Positions 45,589 to 54,244 of a stretch of DNA of 64,000 nt are shown one piece after another; within the stretch, counting starts at the first letter, position 1; each line of letters begins with the position of its first letter. The DNA comes from Treponema sp. (GTDB lineage Bacteria; Spirochaetota; Spirochaetia; Treponematales; Treponemataceae). Made by a program: the position numbers and the translations under genes. Where the stretch lies: NCBI GenBank assembly GCA_017935745.1, contig JAGBGX010000020.1:38890-102889 (forward strand), read 5' to 3'. Under the pieces are notes generated by a model that was not told the DNA's origin, did no database searches, and was given only the letters and a program-made list of their open reading frames with translations.

Positions 45589-46362
45589 ATGAAAAACACT
45601 CTTAGAAACGAGCTTGCTGTATGCGGATTTGCCGCGGTAAAAACACTGGAAAAAGTAAACGGGCATAAAATTCAGCGCCTGTATTTTACTGAGGAAAAGG
45701 CCCGGCTGTTCGGCGGCTTATGCAAAAAACTGGCGGCGGCAAAAAAGCCGTACAATCAGGTTTCGGATCCGGGGGAACTTGAAAAGCTCTGCGGAAGCAT
45801 TCATCATCAGGGAGTTGTTGCGATGATAGATGCTCCTTCAGTCATGCCCTTGAACACAGATATTACTGCGCGGTGGGTTGAGCAGAAGGAAGACGCGCTT
45901 GTGCTTGACAGGGTTGGAAATGCCAACAACCTTGGCGCGATTGTCAGGAGCGCGGCATTTTTCGGCGTAAAGAATATTGTTGTTCCTCTGGACGAATCCC
46001 AGTCATCCATTACAACAAGCAGCTACAGGATTGCGGAAGGCGGAATGGAATTTGTGAATATTTATTCCGTGCGTTCGATTCCGTTTTTGCTTAGGGACAT
46101 GGAAGGCAGGATGGCGCGCTTTGGAACTTCGCTCGATTCAAGAAAAAGTGTTTCGCACATAAAGGAGCTTGCTGCCGGAAAGCCGGTTCTGATTGTCATT
46201 GGAAATGAAGAGACAGGAATCAGCGAGGACGTCAGGAACAGCTGCGATACGGTTGTCATCATACCGTTTGCCGGAATGGAGTCTTCTGCTTCCGGGCCAA
46301 AAGTTGACAGCCTGAATGTCGCGCAGGCAGCATCTGTCATACTGTATGAGCTGAGAAAATAA
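45589..46362 (+). CDS. SpoU-family (TrmH/RlmB-type) RNA 2'-O-methyltransferase
   Basis: 257 aa. N-terminal substrate-binding domain (about 1-100; CGFAAVKTLEKV, HHQGVVAMID) and SPOUT methyltransferase domain with motif 1 NANNLGAIVRSAAFFGV, motif 2 IVIGNEETGIS and motif 3 IPFAGMESSASGPKVDSLNVAQAASV. Motif 3 carries an insert between IP and SLNV compared with the usual form. Methylates a ribose in rRNA or tRNA; the site is not predictable. The ATG is probably the 5' end of the mRNA. Confidence 0.92.
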   Translation: MKNTLRNELAVCGFAAVKTLEKVNGHKIQRLYFTEEKARLFGGLCKKLAAAKKPYNQVSDPGELEKLCGSIHHQGVVAMIDAPSVMPLNTDITARWVEQKEDALVLDRVGNANNLGAIVRSAAFFGVKNIVVPLDESQSSITTSSYRIAEGGMEFVNIYSVRSIPFLLRDMEGRMARFGTSLDSRKSVSHIKELAAGKPVLIVIGNEETGISEDVRNSCDTVVIIPFAGMESSASGPKVDSLNVAQAASVILYELRK

Positions 46363-46381
46363 TGCCGGCAGGAACTTCTGT

Positions 46382-47221
46382 ATGAAAAAATTTGTATGTG
46401 TGGCGGCGGCGTTCTGTTTGTGCGCGCGGATATTTGCTGCGCCGGAAAAAGCTCCGTTTGCGCTGCATTCTGTTGCAGACGGAGTCATATTCGGTGCCGC
46501 GCTGTCTTTTACTGCGGCGGCGGTTATCACGGAAAAAACCGCTGATTTTCCCGAATGGACGGAACGAAGCTATGACTTTGACTCCATAAACTATATCGAC
46601 AGGAAGCTGTCCCGCAAGTACAGCAAAAGCCTTGACAACTGGGGAACTGTTACGTGTGCGGTAAACCTTATTCTGCCTGCCGCTGTGTACGGGGCAGGAT
46701 ATTTCAATGATGCGCTGAATTCACAGGACGTGCTGACACTGGCGGTGATGTATGCGGAAGCGTATCTTTTGGATTACGGGGCAAAAAATTTCCTCAAGAT
46801 GGGAATCAGAAGAATCAGGCCGTACATGTACTATGACGGTTATCCTGAAGACGAGCTTGACAATCATGACTTTGAATTCAGCATGCCGAGCGGACATTCA
46901 ACAGACTCGTTTCTGGGAGCCGGTTTTTTAACGTATACATTTTGCCGGTATTTTCCTGATTCAAAATGGAAAGTCCCGGTGATTGCAGCATCTTACAGCG
47001 TGGCCGTTGCAACAGCCGTTCTGCGTATTTCAAGCGGAAACCATTTTCTCACTGACACGCTGTTCGGCGCGGTGCTCGGAACTGTCTGCGGAATCGGCGT
47101 TCCGCTGGTGCATGAATTCATTGCATCCCGCTCGGATAAAAAAACGGAGACTGCGCTTCGCAAGGGCGATGTGCAGTTCAAGGTGACTCCAGTTTCGTTT
47201 TCCGTGTGCTTCGTTCTGTAA
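46382..47221 (+). CDS. PAP2-family phosphatase, exported
   Basis: 279 aa. Signal peptide or first TM (1-19, ending IFAAP). PAP2 motifs: KMGIRRIRP (K-x6-RP), SMPSGHSTDS (PSGH), and LRISSGNHFLTD (SRxxxxxHxxxD-like). Several TMs around the active site. These enzymes remove phosphate from lipid or isoprenoid phosphates such as undecaprenyl pyrophosphate or phosphatidate, at the periplasmic face. It follows the methyltransferase gene by 19 nt. Substrate unknown. Confidence 0.88.
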   Translation: MKKFVCVAAAFCLCARIFAAPEKAPFALHSVADGVIFGAALSFTAAAVITEKTADFPEWTERSYDFDSINYIDRKLSRKYSKSLDNWGTVTCAVNLILPAAVYGAGYFNDALNSQDVLTLAVMYAEAYLLDYGAKNFLKMGIRRIRPYMYYDGYPEDELDNHDFEFSMPSGHSTDSFLGAGFLTYTFCRYFPDSKWKVPVIAASYSVAVATAVLRISSGNHFLTDTLFGAVLGTVCGIGVPLVHEFIASRSDKKTETALRKGDVQFKVTPVSFSVCFVL

Positions 47222-47249
47222 AAATGCAGGAGTGTAAGATAAACGCCGC

Positions 47250-47389
47250 GGCTTTTATCTGCCTAAAGTTTGCGTTGCAAACTTTTTTATCAAGTGCTGC
47301 TTCTCACTATGTTGCGAAGCAGCATAAAAAGTCAAGCTGGAAATTGGCTAAGGAAGTTTTACTTCCGGCTTTCCTCGTTGACTTTTTAT
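47250..47389 (+). repeat. Structured intergenic element, copy C (before nfo)
   Basis: AAAGTTTGC/GCAAACTTT hairpin (47265-47285), GCTGCTTC/GAAGCAGC hairpin (47296-47323), then an outer 12-bp stem ATAAAAAGTCAA (47324-47335) with TTGACTTTTTAT (47378-47389) enclosing GGAAGT/ACTTCC (47352-47366). The nfo ribosome binding site GGGAGG begins immediately after the outer stem. Confidence 0.65.
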
Positions 47390-47401
47390 GGGAGGAAAGA
47401 T

Positions 47402-48319
47402 ATGCTTCGTATCGGATGCCATTTGTCCAGTTCCAAGGGATACCTCGCGATGGGGCAGGAAGCTGTCGCAATGGGCGCGGACACATTTGCTTTCTTTACG
47501 CGGAATCCGCGCGGAGGCGCGGCCAAGCCGCTTGACTTTCAGGACATAGCTGCGTTCAACAGTTTTTGCGCAGAGCATCAGATTGCTTCTCTGGTAGCCC
47601 ACGCGCCGTACACATTGAATCCGTGCGCGGCAAAGCCTGAGCTCAGGGTGTATGCGTATGAGACGATGCTTGACGACTTGCTGCGCCTTTCCTACACTCC
47701 GGGGAATTTTTACAATTTTCATCCGGGAAGCCATGTTCAGCAGGGAAGCGAGGAAGGAATCAGGCTCACAGCAGAATGCATTGCGAACGTCTGCGCCGCC
47801 GAGCAGGGAATCATAGAAAACAAGTCGTTTCAAAGTCCGTGCGCGGCAAAGACGGTGATTCTCATTGAAACGATGGCAGGCAAGGGGAGCGAAATCGGAA
47901 AGACATTTGAAGAAGTGCAGCTGATTCTTGCCCGGTCAGAGGAACTGTATGCCGCAGCCGCAGCAGGAACTCCCGGCGCGCAGGACTTCAGCTCCCTTGT
48001 TGGCGTCTGCCTTGACACATGCCATGTCTGGGACGGAGGCTATGATGTTTCACGGATTGATGATGTGGCTGGCGCTTTTGACAGGGCGGTGGGGCTTGGC
48101 AGGCTGAAGGCCGTGCATCTGAATGACAGCATGAATCCGCTCGGCGCGCACAAGGACCGCCATCAGAAAATCGGGGAAGGCTTTATCGGCCTTGAATCCC
48201 TTGTTTCTGTCATCAACTGCCCTCAGTTCAAGGGGCTTCCGTTCATTCTTGAAACGCCGAATGAATTTGAAGGCTATAAGAAGGAAATCGAAATTCTGCG
48301 CTCCCGGTATGTGCTGTAG
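47402..48319 (+). CDS. nfo: Endonuclease IV
   Basis: 305 aa from ATG 47402 (GGGAGG 6 nt upstream). AP endonuclease family 2: MLRIGCHLSSSKGY, FFTRNPRG, VAHAPYTLN, NFHPGSH, ILIETMAGKG, GVCLDTCHVW, AVHLNDSMNPLGAHKDRHQKIGEGFIG and the final Glu in ILETPNE, supplying the three-zinc site. Cuts DNA 5' of abasic sites in base-excision repair. The leader carries the structured element C whose last stem abuts the ribosome binding site. Confidence 0.95.
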   Translation: MLRIGCHLSSSKGYLAMGQEAVAMGADTFAFFTRNPRGGAAKPLDFQDIAAFNSFCAEHQIASLVAHAPYTLNPCAAKPELRVYAYETMLDDLLRLSYTPGNFYNFHPGSHVQQGSEEGIRLTAECIANVCAAEQGIIENKSFQSPCAAKTVILIETMAGKGSEIGKTFEEVQLILARSEELYAAAAAGTPGAQDFSSLVGVCLDTCHVWDGGYDVSRIDDVAGAFDRAVGLGRLKAVHLNDSMNPLGAHKDRHQKIGEGFIGLESLVSVINCPQFKGLPFILETPNEFEGYKKEIEILRSRYVL

Positions 48320-48352
48320 CGGCTGTGCGCGGCCCGGATTCGCAAAAAGAAA

Positions 48353-48381
48353 TTGAAAATATATCTGTACTGGTGTATACT
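48353..48381 (+). promoter_or_regulatory. Promoter with very short leader (GerMN gene)
   Basis: TTGAAA (48353-48358), 17-nt spacer, TATACT (48376-48381), then 9 nt to ATG 48391. At most a 2-3 nt leader. Confidence 0.65.
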
Positions 48382-48390
48382 GAAAGAATC

Positions 48391-49284
48391 ATGGCTGAAA
48401 AGAAAGAAAGAAAGCAGCAGAAGAAACGCACGGGAATCGGGCTTGCGCTCTGGATTCTGGCGGCGCTGATTATTCTGGTGTTTTTTCTTGTGAATCAGAA
48501 TAAAATTGCGGGCAACTTAAAGGCAACCGGATTTTTCAGCAAGATCGGGCGGGAAACTCCTGAATTTGTTGAAAAAGCCGAGCCAAAGGAAGCTTCAGGC
48601 GCGGAAAAAAATGAAGTTGCTCCGCTGGAGACAGTTGAAATTGACTTGAATGGCGTCGGCTCTCATACGGAGGAAATTCGTCCTGAAGAAAAAGGAGTCC
48701 TCGCGCAGAATGAAACTGCCCGCCGCCAGCAGGAAGAAGCCGCTGAAGAAAAGGAATACGAGGCCCCGGTTTCCCCGGAAAAAACAGAAACTAAGCCGGC
48801 TCCAGAAAAAAAAGAAACTGCTGTAAAGAAAGAAGTGTCAGTAAAAACAGAAACCGCGCCGAAGATGATGAAGCTTAAGCTGTTTTTTATGACAATCAGC
48901 AGCAACGGTTCAGTGGCCCGCAAGGAAATCACCCGGGAAATGAAAAAGTCTGACAGTCCGCTTATGGATGCGGTGAACGCGCTTATCCAAGGCCCTGATT
49001 CAGCCGAAGAGCGTTCCGGCTGCCGTTCCTTGATTTCAGACGGAACAAAGCTTATTGGCGCTTCCGTCAGGAACGGAATTGCGACACTGAATTTTTCAGG
49101 CGAATTTGAATTCAACAAGTATGGAATCGAAGGCTTGCGCGGACAGCTTCAGCAGATTGTGTTTACCGCCACAGCATTTCCGACTGTTGAAAGCGTCCAG
49201 TTTCTTGTTGACGGAGAACGGAAAGAGTATCTCGGAAGCGAAGGCGTGTGGATTGGGACTCCGCTCGGCCGGAACAGCTTTTAG
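48391..49284 (+). CDS. GerMN-domain membrane protein
   Basis: 297 aa from ATG 48391. Very basic N-terminus, one TM (about 17-36), a long Glu/Lys/Pro-rich linker (50-165), and a C-terminal GerMN domain (about 170-290: KLKLFFMTISSNG, LMDAVNALIQGPDSAEER, ASVRNGIATLNFSGEFEF). GerMN domains occur in spore germination proteins and in envelope proteins of non-sporulating bacteria; here an envelope role is likely. The linker could span the periplasm. Confidence 0.85.
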   Translation: MAEKKERKQQKKRTGIGLALWILAALIILVFFLVNQNKIAGNLKATGFFSKIGRETPEFVEKAEPKEASGAEKNEVAPLETVEIDLNGVGSHTEEIRPEEKGVLAQNETARRQQEEAAEEKEYEAPVSPEKTETKPAPEKKETAVKKEVSVKTETAPKMMKLKLFFMTISSNGSVARKEITREMKKSDSPLMDAVNALIQGPDSAEERSGCRSLISDGTKLIGASVRNGIATLNFSGEFEFNKYGIEGLRGQLQQIVFTATAFPTVESVQFLVDGERKEYLGSEGVWIGTPLGRNSF

Positions 49285-49327
49285 TCCGGCATGTGCGCGT
49301 GCGATCCCTCTTAAGAATCGAGAACGT

Positions 49328-50386
49328 TCATTTTCCGGCGGAATAGCTTTTCAGTATTGCGGAAAAATATGCTCTGTTTTTCTGGTAGATGCTGTCGAAC
49401 ACAGTGAGTGTCAAAAGCGAAACGGTTCCGTCCTGGCTGATTGTTATGATTTTAAAGTCCCGTGTCGTGTTTTCGCTTTCAGGCTGATAAAAGACATTCA
49501 TTATTGATGTCTGATTTTTTTCCTCTGTTATTTTTCTCTGCTGCCAGACGGCGTAGGAAAGAGTTGCGCTCTGGCTGAACCGCCGCACAAGGCTGTCCTT
49601 TGCCGTTTGCGCGTCAGTGTTTTCAGGGATGGCCATCGTTGTCATGGAAAGAATTGCGCTGTCTCCCAGAAGCCAGAGGTTTTCCATTGCCTGCTTCCAC
49701 TGCGAGTCGAGCGTTGCTTTCTGTGCGCCGAATTCAGCGGTCATTTCTGAAGCCGCCTTTTTCTTGAATGTGCGCTTTTTGTCCTTGGGAAGTCCGTCAA
49801 TTCCTTTGAATGCGGAAAAGCTTGCATCTGACGAAGATGTCAGCATTCCTGATGTTTCAATTGTAAAGATGCTTTCTCCGTCAGCCGACTCTATTGACTC
49901 AATATTGAAAATCGGCACGAACGGATTGAACAGAACCGTCACGCTTCCCCCGAACTGGGCAAAATCCTGAGTGCTGCTGACTTTTTCAGGCGAATTGAGC
50001 ACAATCTTTTTCCGCCGCGAGGCAAATTCATACAGAAGGTCATGCAGATAGTTGACGATGTCGGCGTCTTCCGGCAGAACCGCTCCCTGAATTTTTTCGC
50101 CGGTAAGCTCCATGGTTCCTGCCGCAGGATTCACGGAAACGTAGACCGAAATGTCTTTTTCCGTGCCGCCGTTTTTTTTGCTTGGCGGAGCATAGTAGCG
50201 CGCGGCATATGCGCCTTCGTTGTAAAAAAGAAAGCCCACAACCGATTCGGTGCGGAAGCTTTTGTCCCGGTAGAATACATATTCGCCGGAAGTGTCGGGA
50301 ATGTACGCCTGTGTTCCTGGAAGAGAAAATGCGCTGAGGCAGGCGAAAAGCAGGACAGAAATTCCTGCTGCACTTTTCTTTGTCAT
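49328..50386 (-). CDS. Secreted hypothetical protein
   Basis: 352 aa. Signal peptide (about 1-22, cleavage near AFSLPG) and a beta-rich mature part (GEYVFYRDKSFRTESVVGFLFYNEGAYAARYY read in two blocks), with many Ser/Thr. No lipobox and no recognised family; similar long secreted proteins of unknown function are common in treponemes. Start ATG 50386 has AAGGA 8 nt upstream. It is the downstream neighbour of proS on the minus strand, 38 nt away, and could be co-transcribed. Confidence 0.75.
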   Translation of the reverse strand: MTKKSAAGISVLLFACLSAFSLPGTQAYIPDTSGEYVFYRDKSFRTESVVGFLFYNEGAYAARYYAPPSKKNGGTEKDISVYVSVNPAAGTMELTGEKIQGAVLPEDADIVNYLHDLLYEFASRRKKIVLNSPEKVSSTQDFAQFGGSVTVLFNPFVPIFNIESIESADGESIFTIETSGMLTSSSDASFSAFKGIDGLPKDKKRTFKKKAASEMTAEFGAQKATLDSQWKQAMENLWLLGDSAILSMTTMAIPENTDAQTAKDSLVRRFSQSATLSYAVWQQRKITEEKNQTSIMNVFYQPESENTTRDFKIITISQDGTVSLLTLTVFDSIYQKNRAYFSAILKSYSAGK

Positions 50387-50424
50387 ATTGTCCGTCCTTG
50401 GAAATGAGGCTGTCTGTGCGGAAC

Positions 50425-52236
50425 CTAGGAATTCAGCCGCGCAAGTTCCGCTTTCACGAATTCCGCTGTTTTTGCTGCGGCCTCTTCAATAGAAACAAGA
50501 TCAGCTTTTTCCTGGTTACGCAATTTGATTTCAACATTCGGAAGATTTTTGTCCCCGACTGTAATGCGGACTGGAAAGCCGAGCAGATCCATGTCATTGA
50601 ATTTGACTCCGGGACGCTCATCCCTGTCGTCAAGCAGGACTTCTATTCCGGCCTTTAAAAGTGAGCTGTATATTGTGTCAGCTGCTTCTTTCATTGCTCC
50701 GCTGTACTTTATGGGAACAATTGCAGCCTGATACGGCGCAGTGCTCATCGGCCAGATAATTCCCTTGTCGTCATGGAAGCATTCGATTATTGAAGCAAGA
50801 ACGCGGTCAACTCCGATTCCGTAGCAGCCCATCGTTGGAACGGCCGGCTTTCCGTTTTTGTCAAGGTATGTTACACCCATCGGCTCCGTGTACTTTTTTC
50901 CAAGCTTGAAAATATGTCCCAGCTCATTGCCCTTGCTTGTATAGAAAGGCTTTCCGCAGACAGGGCAGCTGTCTCCGGCTTTTGCTGTGCGCAAGTCTGC
51001 TGTTTTCCAGGCGGTAAAGTCGCGGCCGTATTCGGTGTGGATAAAATGAGTGTCGGCCTTGTTTGCTCCCACAAGAAAGTCGTGCATGTCAAGGACTGAA
51101 TTGTCCGCAATGACAGGAACTGAATTCAGCCCGACAGGCCCTGCGAATCCTACCGGCGCTCCGGTAATCCGCGTGTCTTCTTCTGCTGTTGCAAGCTCGA
51201 TTTCGGCTGCCTTTAAAAATCCTGCAAGCTTGGCTTCGTTTACATCAAGATCTCCGCGGATGCAGACGGCTACAAATACTTCAGGATAGAAAGATGCTCC
51301 GCCTTCAGCAGACGGCTTGAGATTCTTGCAGCATTCAGCGCTGCTCAGATCAAGCGATACGTTTTTTGCCTTGTAAATCAGCGTCTTTAAAAGCTGATGC
51401 TTAGAGCAGCCGAGATGCTTTTCCAGGTCGCTGATTGTTCCTATGTTCGGCGTGGAGATCGGCTCATACGGCTTTTCTGTTGCCGCCGCAGGATTTCCAT
51501 TTTTGTCCAGGGGAACATCTTTTGCGCAGGAAGCCTTTTCAACATTTGCGGCATATCCGCATGAGCACAGAATCAGCGTGTCATCTCCGACTTCGCTTTC
51601 CACCATGAATTCTTCCGAGCCGCTTCCGCCCATTGCGCCGGTGTCAGCCTTTACGGAAATGACGGAAAGCCCGAGCCGCTTGAAAATTCTGCGGTACGCC
51701 GCCGCATACGCCTGGTATGATTTGTCGAGCGACTCGTCATCAGCGTTCAGCGTATAGCCGTCCATCATGTTGAATTCGCGCCCTCTCATGACTCCGTACC
51801 GGGGCCTGATTTCATCGCGGTATTTTGTGTTTATCTGGTAGCAGTTTATAGGAAGCTGCTTGTAGCTTGTAAGCCCTTGGCGCATAACTGCGGTGTATGC
51901 TTCTTCGGCTGTGGGGCTTACCACCATGTCCTGCTGCTGGCGGTTCTTTGCCCTGAGCATCTGCTCTCCCATTGCATCCCACCGTCCGCTTTCTTTCCAG
52001 ATGTCTCCGGGAACAATAACAGTCGCCTTGAATTCCATTGCGCCGCTCGCTTCAAGCTCTTCCCTGATGATTGCTTCAAGCTTGCGGTATGCGCGCAGTC
52101 CGAGCGGCATATAGGTGTACAGTCCGTTTCCGAGTTTTCTGATTAAGTCAGCTCTCATCATAAGCTGATGGCTCGAAATGATTGCTTCTGCCGGAGATTC
52201 CCGCAGTGTTCTGAATGGAATTTGTGAAGTTTTCAT
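50425..52236 (-). CDS. proS: Prolyl-tRNA synthetase (bacterial type)
   Basis: 603 aa. Class II motifs: motif 1 with RKLGNGLYTYMPLG, motif 2 in EIRPRYGVMRGREFNMMDGYT, motif 3 in GCYGIGVDRVL. The YbaK-type editing insertion is present (about residues 225-395, with LLKTLIYKA, GPVGL and DFLVGANKADTH). The anticodon-binding C-terminal domain ends with GFPVRITVGDKNL. The ATG is 8 nt from a TACAAT box with TTGCTA 17 nt upstream, so the mRNA has almost no leader. Confidence 0.96.
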   Translation of the reverse strand: MKTSQIPFRTLRESPAEAIISSHQLMMRADLIRKLGNGLYTYMPLGLRAYRKLEAIIREELEASGAMEFKATVIVPGDIWKESGRWDAMGEQMLRAKNRQQQDMVVSPTAEEAYTAVMRQGLTSYKQLPINCYQINTKYRDEIRPRYGVMRGREFNMMDGYTLNADDESLDKSYQAYAAAYRRIFKRLGLSVISVKADTGAMGGSGSEEFMVESEVGDDTLILCSCGYAANVEKASCAKDVPLDKNGNPAAATEKPYEPISTPNIGTISDLEKHLGCSKHQLLKTLIYKAKNVSLDLSSAECCKNLKPSAEGGASFYPEVFVAVCIRGDLDVNEAKLAGFLKAAEIELATAEEDTRITGAPVGFAGPVGLNSVPVIADNSVLDMHDFLVGANKADTHFIHTEYGRDFTAWKTADLRTAKAGDSCPVCGKPFYTSKGNELGHIFKLGKKYTEPMGVTYLDKNGKPAVPTMGCYGIGVDRVLASIIECFHDDKGIIWPMSTAPYQAAIVPIKYSGAMKEAADTIYSSLLKAGIEVLLDDRDERPGVKFNDMDLLGFPVRITVGDKNLPNVEIKLRNQEKADLVSIEEAAAKTAEFVKAELARLNS

Positions 52237-52244
52237 ACCTTTTT

Positions 52245-52273
52245 ATTGTAGTGAAATGAAGAGTATTTAGCAA
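52245..52273 (-). promoter_or_regulatory. proS promoter, nearly leaderless
   Basis: Minus strand TTGCTA (52268-52273), 17-nt spacer, TACAAT (52245-52250), then 8 nt to ATG 52236. AAGG touches the start codon and is too close for normal use. Confidence 0.6.
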
Positions 52274-52314
52274 GGCAGTCAGTTTTTTCCGGCGGTCTGT
52301 TCAGGAGCTTTTTC

Positions 52315-52342
52315 TAAAGTCGAAATCAGCTTTTGCCGATAT
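52315..52342 (+). promoter_or_regulatory. Sigma-28 (FliA)-type promoter for fliS
   Basis: TAAAGT (52315-52320) and GCCGATAT (52335-52342), close to the flagellar sigma-28 consensus TAAA-N15-GCCGATAA, here with 16 nt after TAAA. It lies 34 nt upstream of the fliS ATG. Confidence 0.7.
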
Positions 52343-52376
52343 TCTATAGGAGCAGTTTGTTCTGGAGGCGGATAAA

Positions 52377-52835
52377 ATGGCGTATGAAAGCAGCCCGTAT
52401 GGCGGATATAATGCATACCGTGAAATCGGCGTAAAAACTGCAAGCCAGGGGAAGCTTGTTGTCATGCTGTACGAAGGCGCGGTTTCAAATTTGGAAAAGG
52501 CGGCGGCTCTTGTTTCAGATGACGGAAAAATTGAGCCAGGCAGGATTGAAAGCTATGGAAACTGTCTGCAAAAAGCGATGGACATACTGACAGAGCTTGA
52601 AATCAGCCTTGACATGGACAAAGGCGGAGAGATTGCGCAGAACCTTATGTCGCTGTATGTGTATTTTAACCGGCAGATTCTTGATGCAACGATAAGCCAC
52701 GACAAGTCAAAAATCACTTTTGTCCGTGACATGCTTTCTCAGCTCCGTGAGTCATGGATGTCAGCATCAAACAGCACAGCGAATACGCAGACAAAAATTC
52801 CAGGCCCGTCTCCTTCGCTGAATATTTCAGGCTGA
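52377..52835 (+). CDS. fliS: Flagellar export chaperone FliS
   Basis: 152 aa. FliS pattern: YNAYREIGVKTASQGKLVVMLYEGAVSNLEKAAAL, then ALDILTELEISLDMDKGGEIAQNLMSLYVYFNRQIL-like core, read here with small changes, and a disordered Ser/Pro/Asn tail. FliS binds flagellin before export. GGAGG lies 7-8 nt before ATG 52377. A sigma-28-like promoter upstream fits late flagellar gene control. The next gene (FlgN-like) is 133 nt downstream with a weak hairpin (GCCTCT/AGAGGC, 52852-52878) between. Confidence 0.9.
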   Translation: MAYESSPYGGYNAYREIGVKTASQGKLVVMLYEGAVSNLEKAAALVSDDGKIEPGRIESYGNCLQKAMDILTELEISLDMDKGGEIAQNLMSLYVYFNRQILDATISHDKSKITFVRDMLSQLRESWMSASNSTANTQTKIPGPSPSLNISG

Positions 52836-52968
52836 AATGTAACTATAGAAAGCCTCTGGAAATTTCAGTTTTAGAGGCAGCGCGGGCAGTCTATGCTGCG
52901 CAAATATGAGGCATTGCCTGCTGCAAAGTGCGGGATAAGGCTTTTGCCCTGTTTACGGGAGTTGACGT

Positions 52969-53457
52969 ATGGAATCACATCTTACAAAGGAAGAGCTGGA
53001 CGAGCGCATTGCCATTCTGAAGAAGTTCAGGCAGCTGCTGGAACAGCAGCGGACAAAATTCCAGGAATATCTGAGCGTTCTGGAAGCGCAGGAAAGCAGG
53101 ATTGAAGACGATGATGCGGAGGCTCTCCTTGCGCACAGCGAGCTTGAGGCTCAGATTGTCCAGGGAATCGGTTCCCTGCAAAAAGTCATTGTTCCCATGC
53201 AGGAGCTTTACAGCAAATCCGGCGCTGCCTCTTACAATCCGGCGGAAGCAGTTCCGATTTCATGCATTCAGCGTGATCTGGAACGCCTTCAGAGCCAGGT
53301 GCTTGTTCAGAACGAGCGGAACAGAATCCTTTTGAAAGTCCGCATGGTGCAGCTCAAAAAGCAGATAACGGAATTCAAGAATCCGTACAGGTCCTTGAAT
53401 TCTGTGTATGCTCAGAAAGCTGCTTCTTCAGGCTCGCGGATTCAGCTGGACATATAA
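52969..53457 (+). CDS. FlgN-like flagellar chaperone
   Basis: 162 aa, almost entirely helical and coiled coil (LTKEELDERIAILKKFRQLLEQQRTKFQEYL; LERLQSQVLVQNERNRILLKVRMVQLKKQI). A late Lys-x-Pro-Tyr turn (KNPYRSLNSVY) resembles the FlgN family end. FlgN chaperones hook-associated proteins FlgK/FlgL. The call rests on coiled-coil layout and position after fliS. GGAG lies 7 nt before the ATG. Confidence 0.7.
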   Translation: MESHLTKEELDERIAILKKFRQLLEQQRTKFQEYLSVLEAQESRIEDDDAEALLAHSELEAQIVQGIGSLQKVIVPMQELYSKSGAASYNPAEAVPISCIQRDLERLQSQVLVQNERNRILLKVRMVQLKKQITEFKNPYRSLNSVYAQKAASSGSRIQLDI

Positions 53458-53505
53458 GGCTGTGCTTTCATGGCTGCATTTTTTCTGGTTTTTTAAAAAT
53501 AAGTA

Positions 53506-53534
53506 TTGACAAAAGCGGAAAGATATTGTATAAC
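53506..53534 (+). promoter_or_regulatory. Promoter of the TetR-type regulator gene
   Basis: TTGACA (53506-53511), 17-nt spacer, TATAAC (53529-53534), overlapped by the palindrome at 53529-53544. Confidence 0.8.
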
Positions 53535-53544
53535 AAATGTTATA
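53529..53544. promoter_or_regulatory. Likely autoregulatory operator (palindrome over the -10 box)
   Basis: TATAACAAATGTTATA: seven-base arms TATAACA/TGTTATA around two bases. Its overlap with the -10 box of the regulator gene suggests autorepression. Confidence 0.6.
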
Positions 53545-53595
53545 TATACTAAGGTATCCAATTTTCATTATTTAGCAAAATAAAGGAGAAGCGTT

Positions 53596-54219
53596 ATGCC
53601 GGCTACAAAAAAAATCACCAAGGAAATGATTTCAAAAGCAGCTATGGACATCTTTAGATCTCACGGGCTTCAGGCTGTTACTTCCCGCCGCGTTGCTCAA
53701 AAGCTTGGCTGTTCAACCCAGCCTCTGTATATTGAATACAAGAGCATGGATGACTTGAAATCAGAGCTTATCAGAATAATTGTAAAGCGTCAAGATGAAA
53801 TGTATGACGGGCTGATTTCTCAGTCCACGGATTTTCTGTACCGCTCCTATGGAATGGCGTTCCTGCGGTTTGCCCAGACTGAGCCGTTCCTGTTCAGGCA
53901 CATTTATATTCTTGACGGAAGCCTGGGAAAGCATATTGATGAGATGCGGCTTCCGAAAATGTTTGAGATTCTTGAAAATGAGTATGGATACAGCCGCAGC
54001 CAGGCCGAAGCGATTCATGAAACGGCTTCCACGTACCTGATGGGTGTTTCTGCTTTTATCAGCTCAGGCTACAGGCAGATTACAGAGGAGCAGATGAACA
54101 GCAGCCTTACGAAGCTTTTTGTCATGATCTGTTCTTTGCACGGTCTGCCGCCAAAACTTATGAATACCGAGCAGTTTAAAACGTACTATGAAGAAATAAA
54201 GAAAAAGGCGTTCCTGTAG
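53596..54219 (+). CDS. TetR-family transcriptional regulator
   Basis: 207 aa. N-terminal TetR HTH (about 8-55): ISKAAMDIFRSHGLQAVTSRRVAQKLGCSTQPLYIEYKSMDDL, read here as one HTH unit. The C-terminal helical ligand domain (60-200) has no recognised subfamily. AGGAG lies 8 nt before ATG 53596. The leader carries a palindrome overlapping the -10 box. The next gene (DTW protein) starts 25 nt after the stop and may be in the same unit, so its role may be linked, but the ligand is unknown. Confidence 0.9.
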   Translation: MPATKKITKEMISKAAMDIFRSHGLQAVTSRRVAQKLGCSTQPLYIEYKSMDDLKSELIRIIVKRQDEMYDGLISQSTDFLYRSYGMAFLRFAQTEPFLFRHIYILDGSLGKHIDEMRLPKMFEILENEYGYSRSQAEAIHETASTYLMGVSAFISSGYRQITEEQMNSSLTKLFVMICSLHGLPPKLMNTEQFKTYYEEIKKKAFL

Positions 54220-54244
54220 GAGCTGCCGCGGAACCAGAGGCTGT

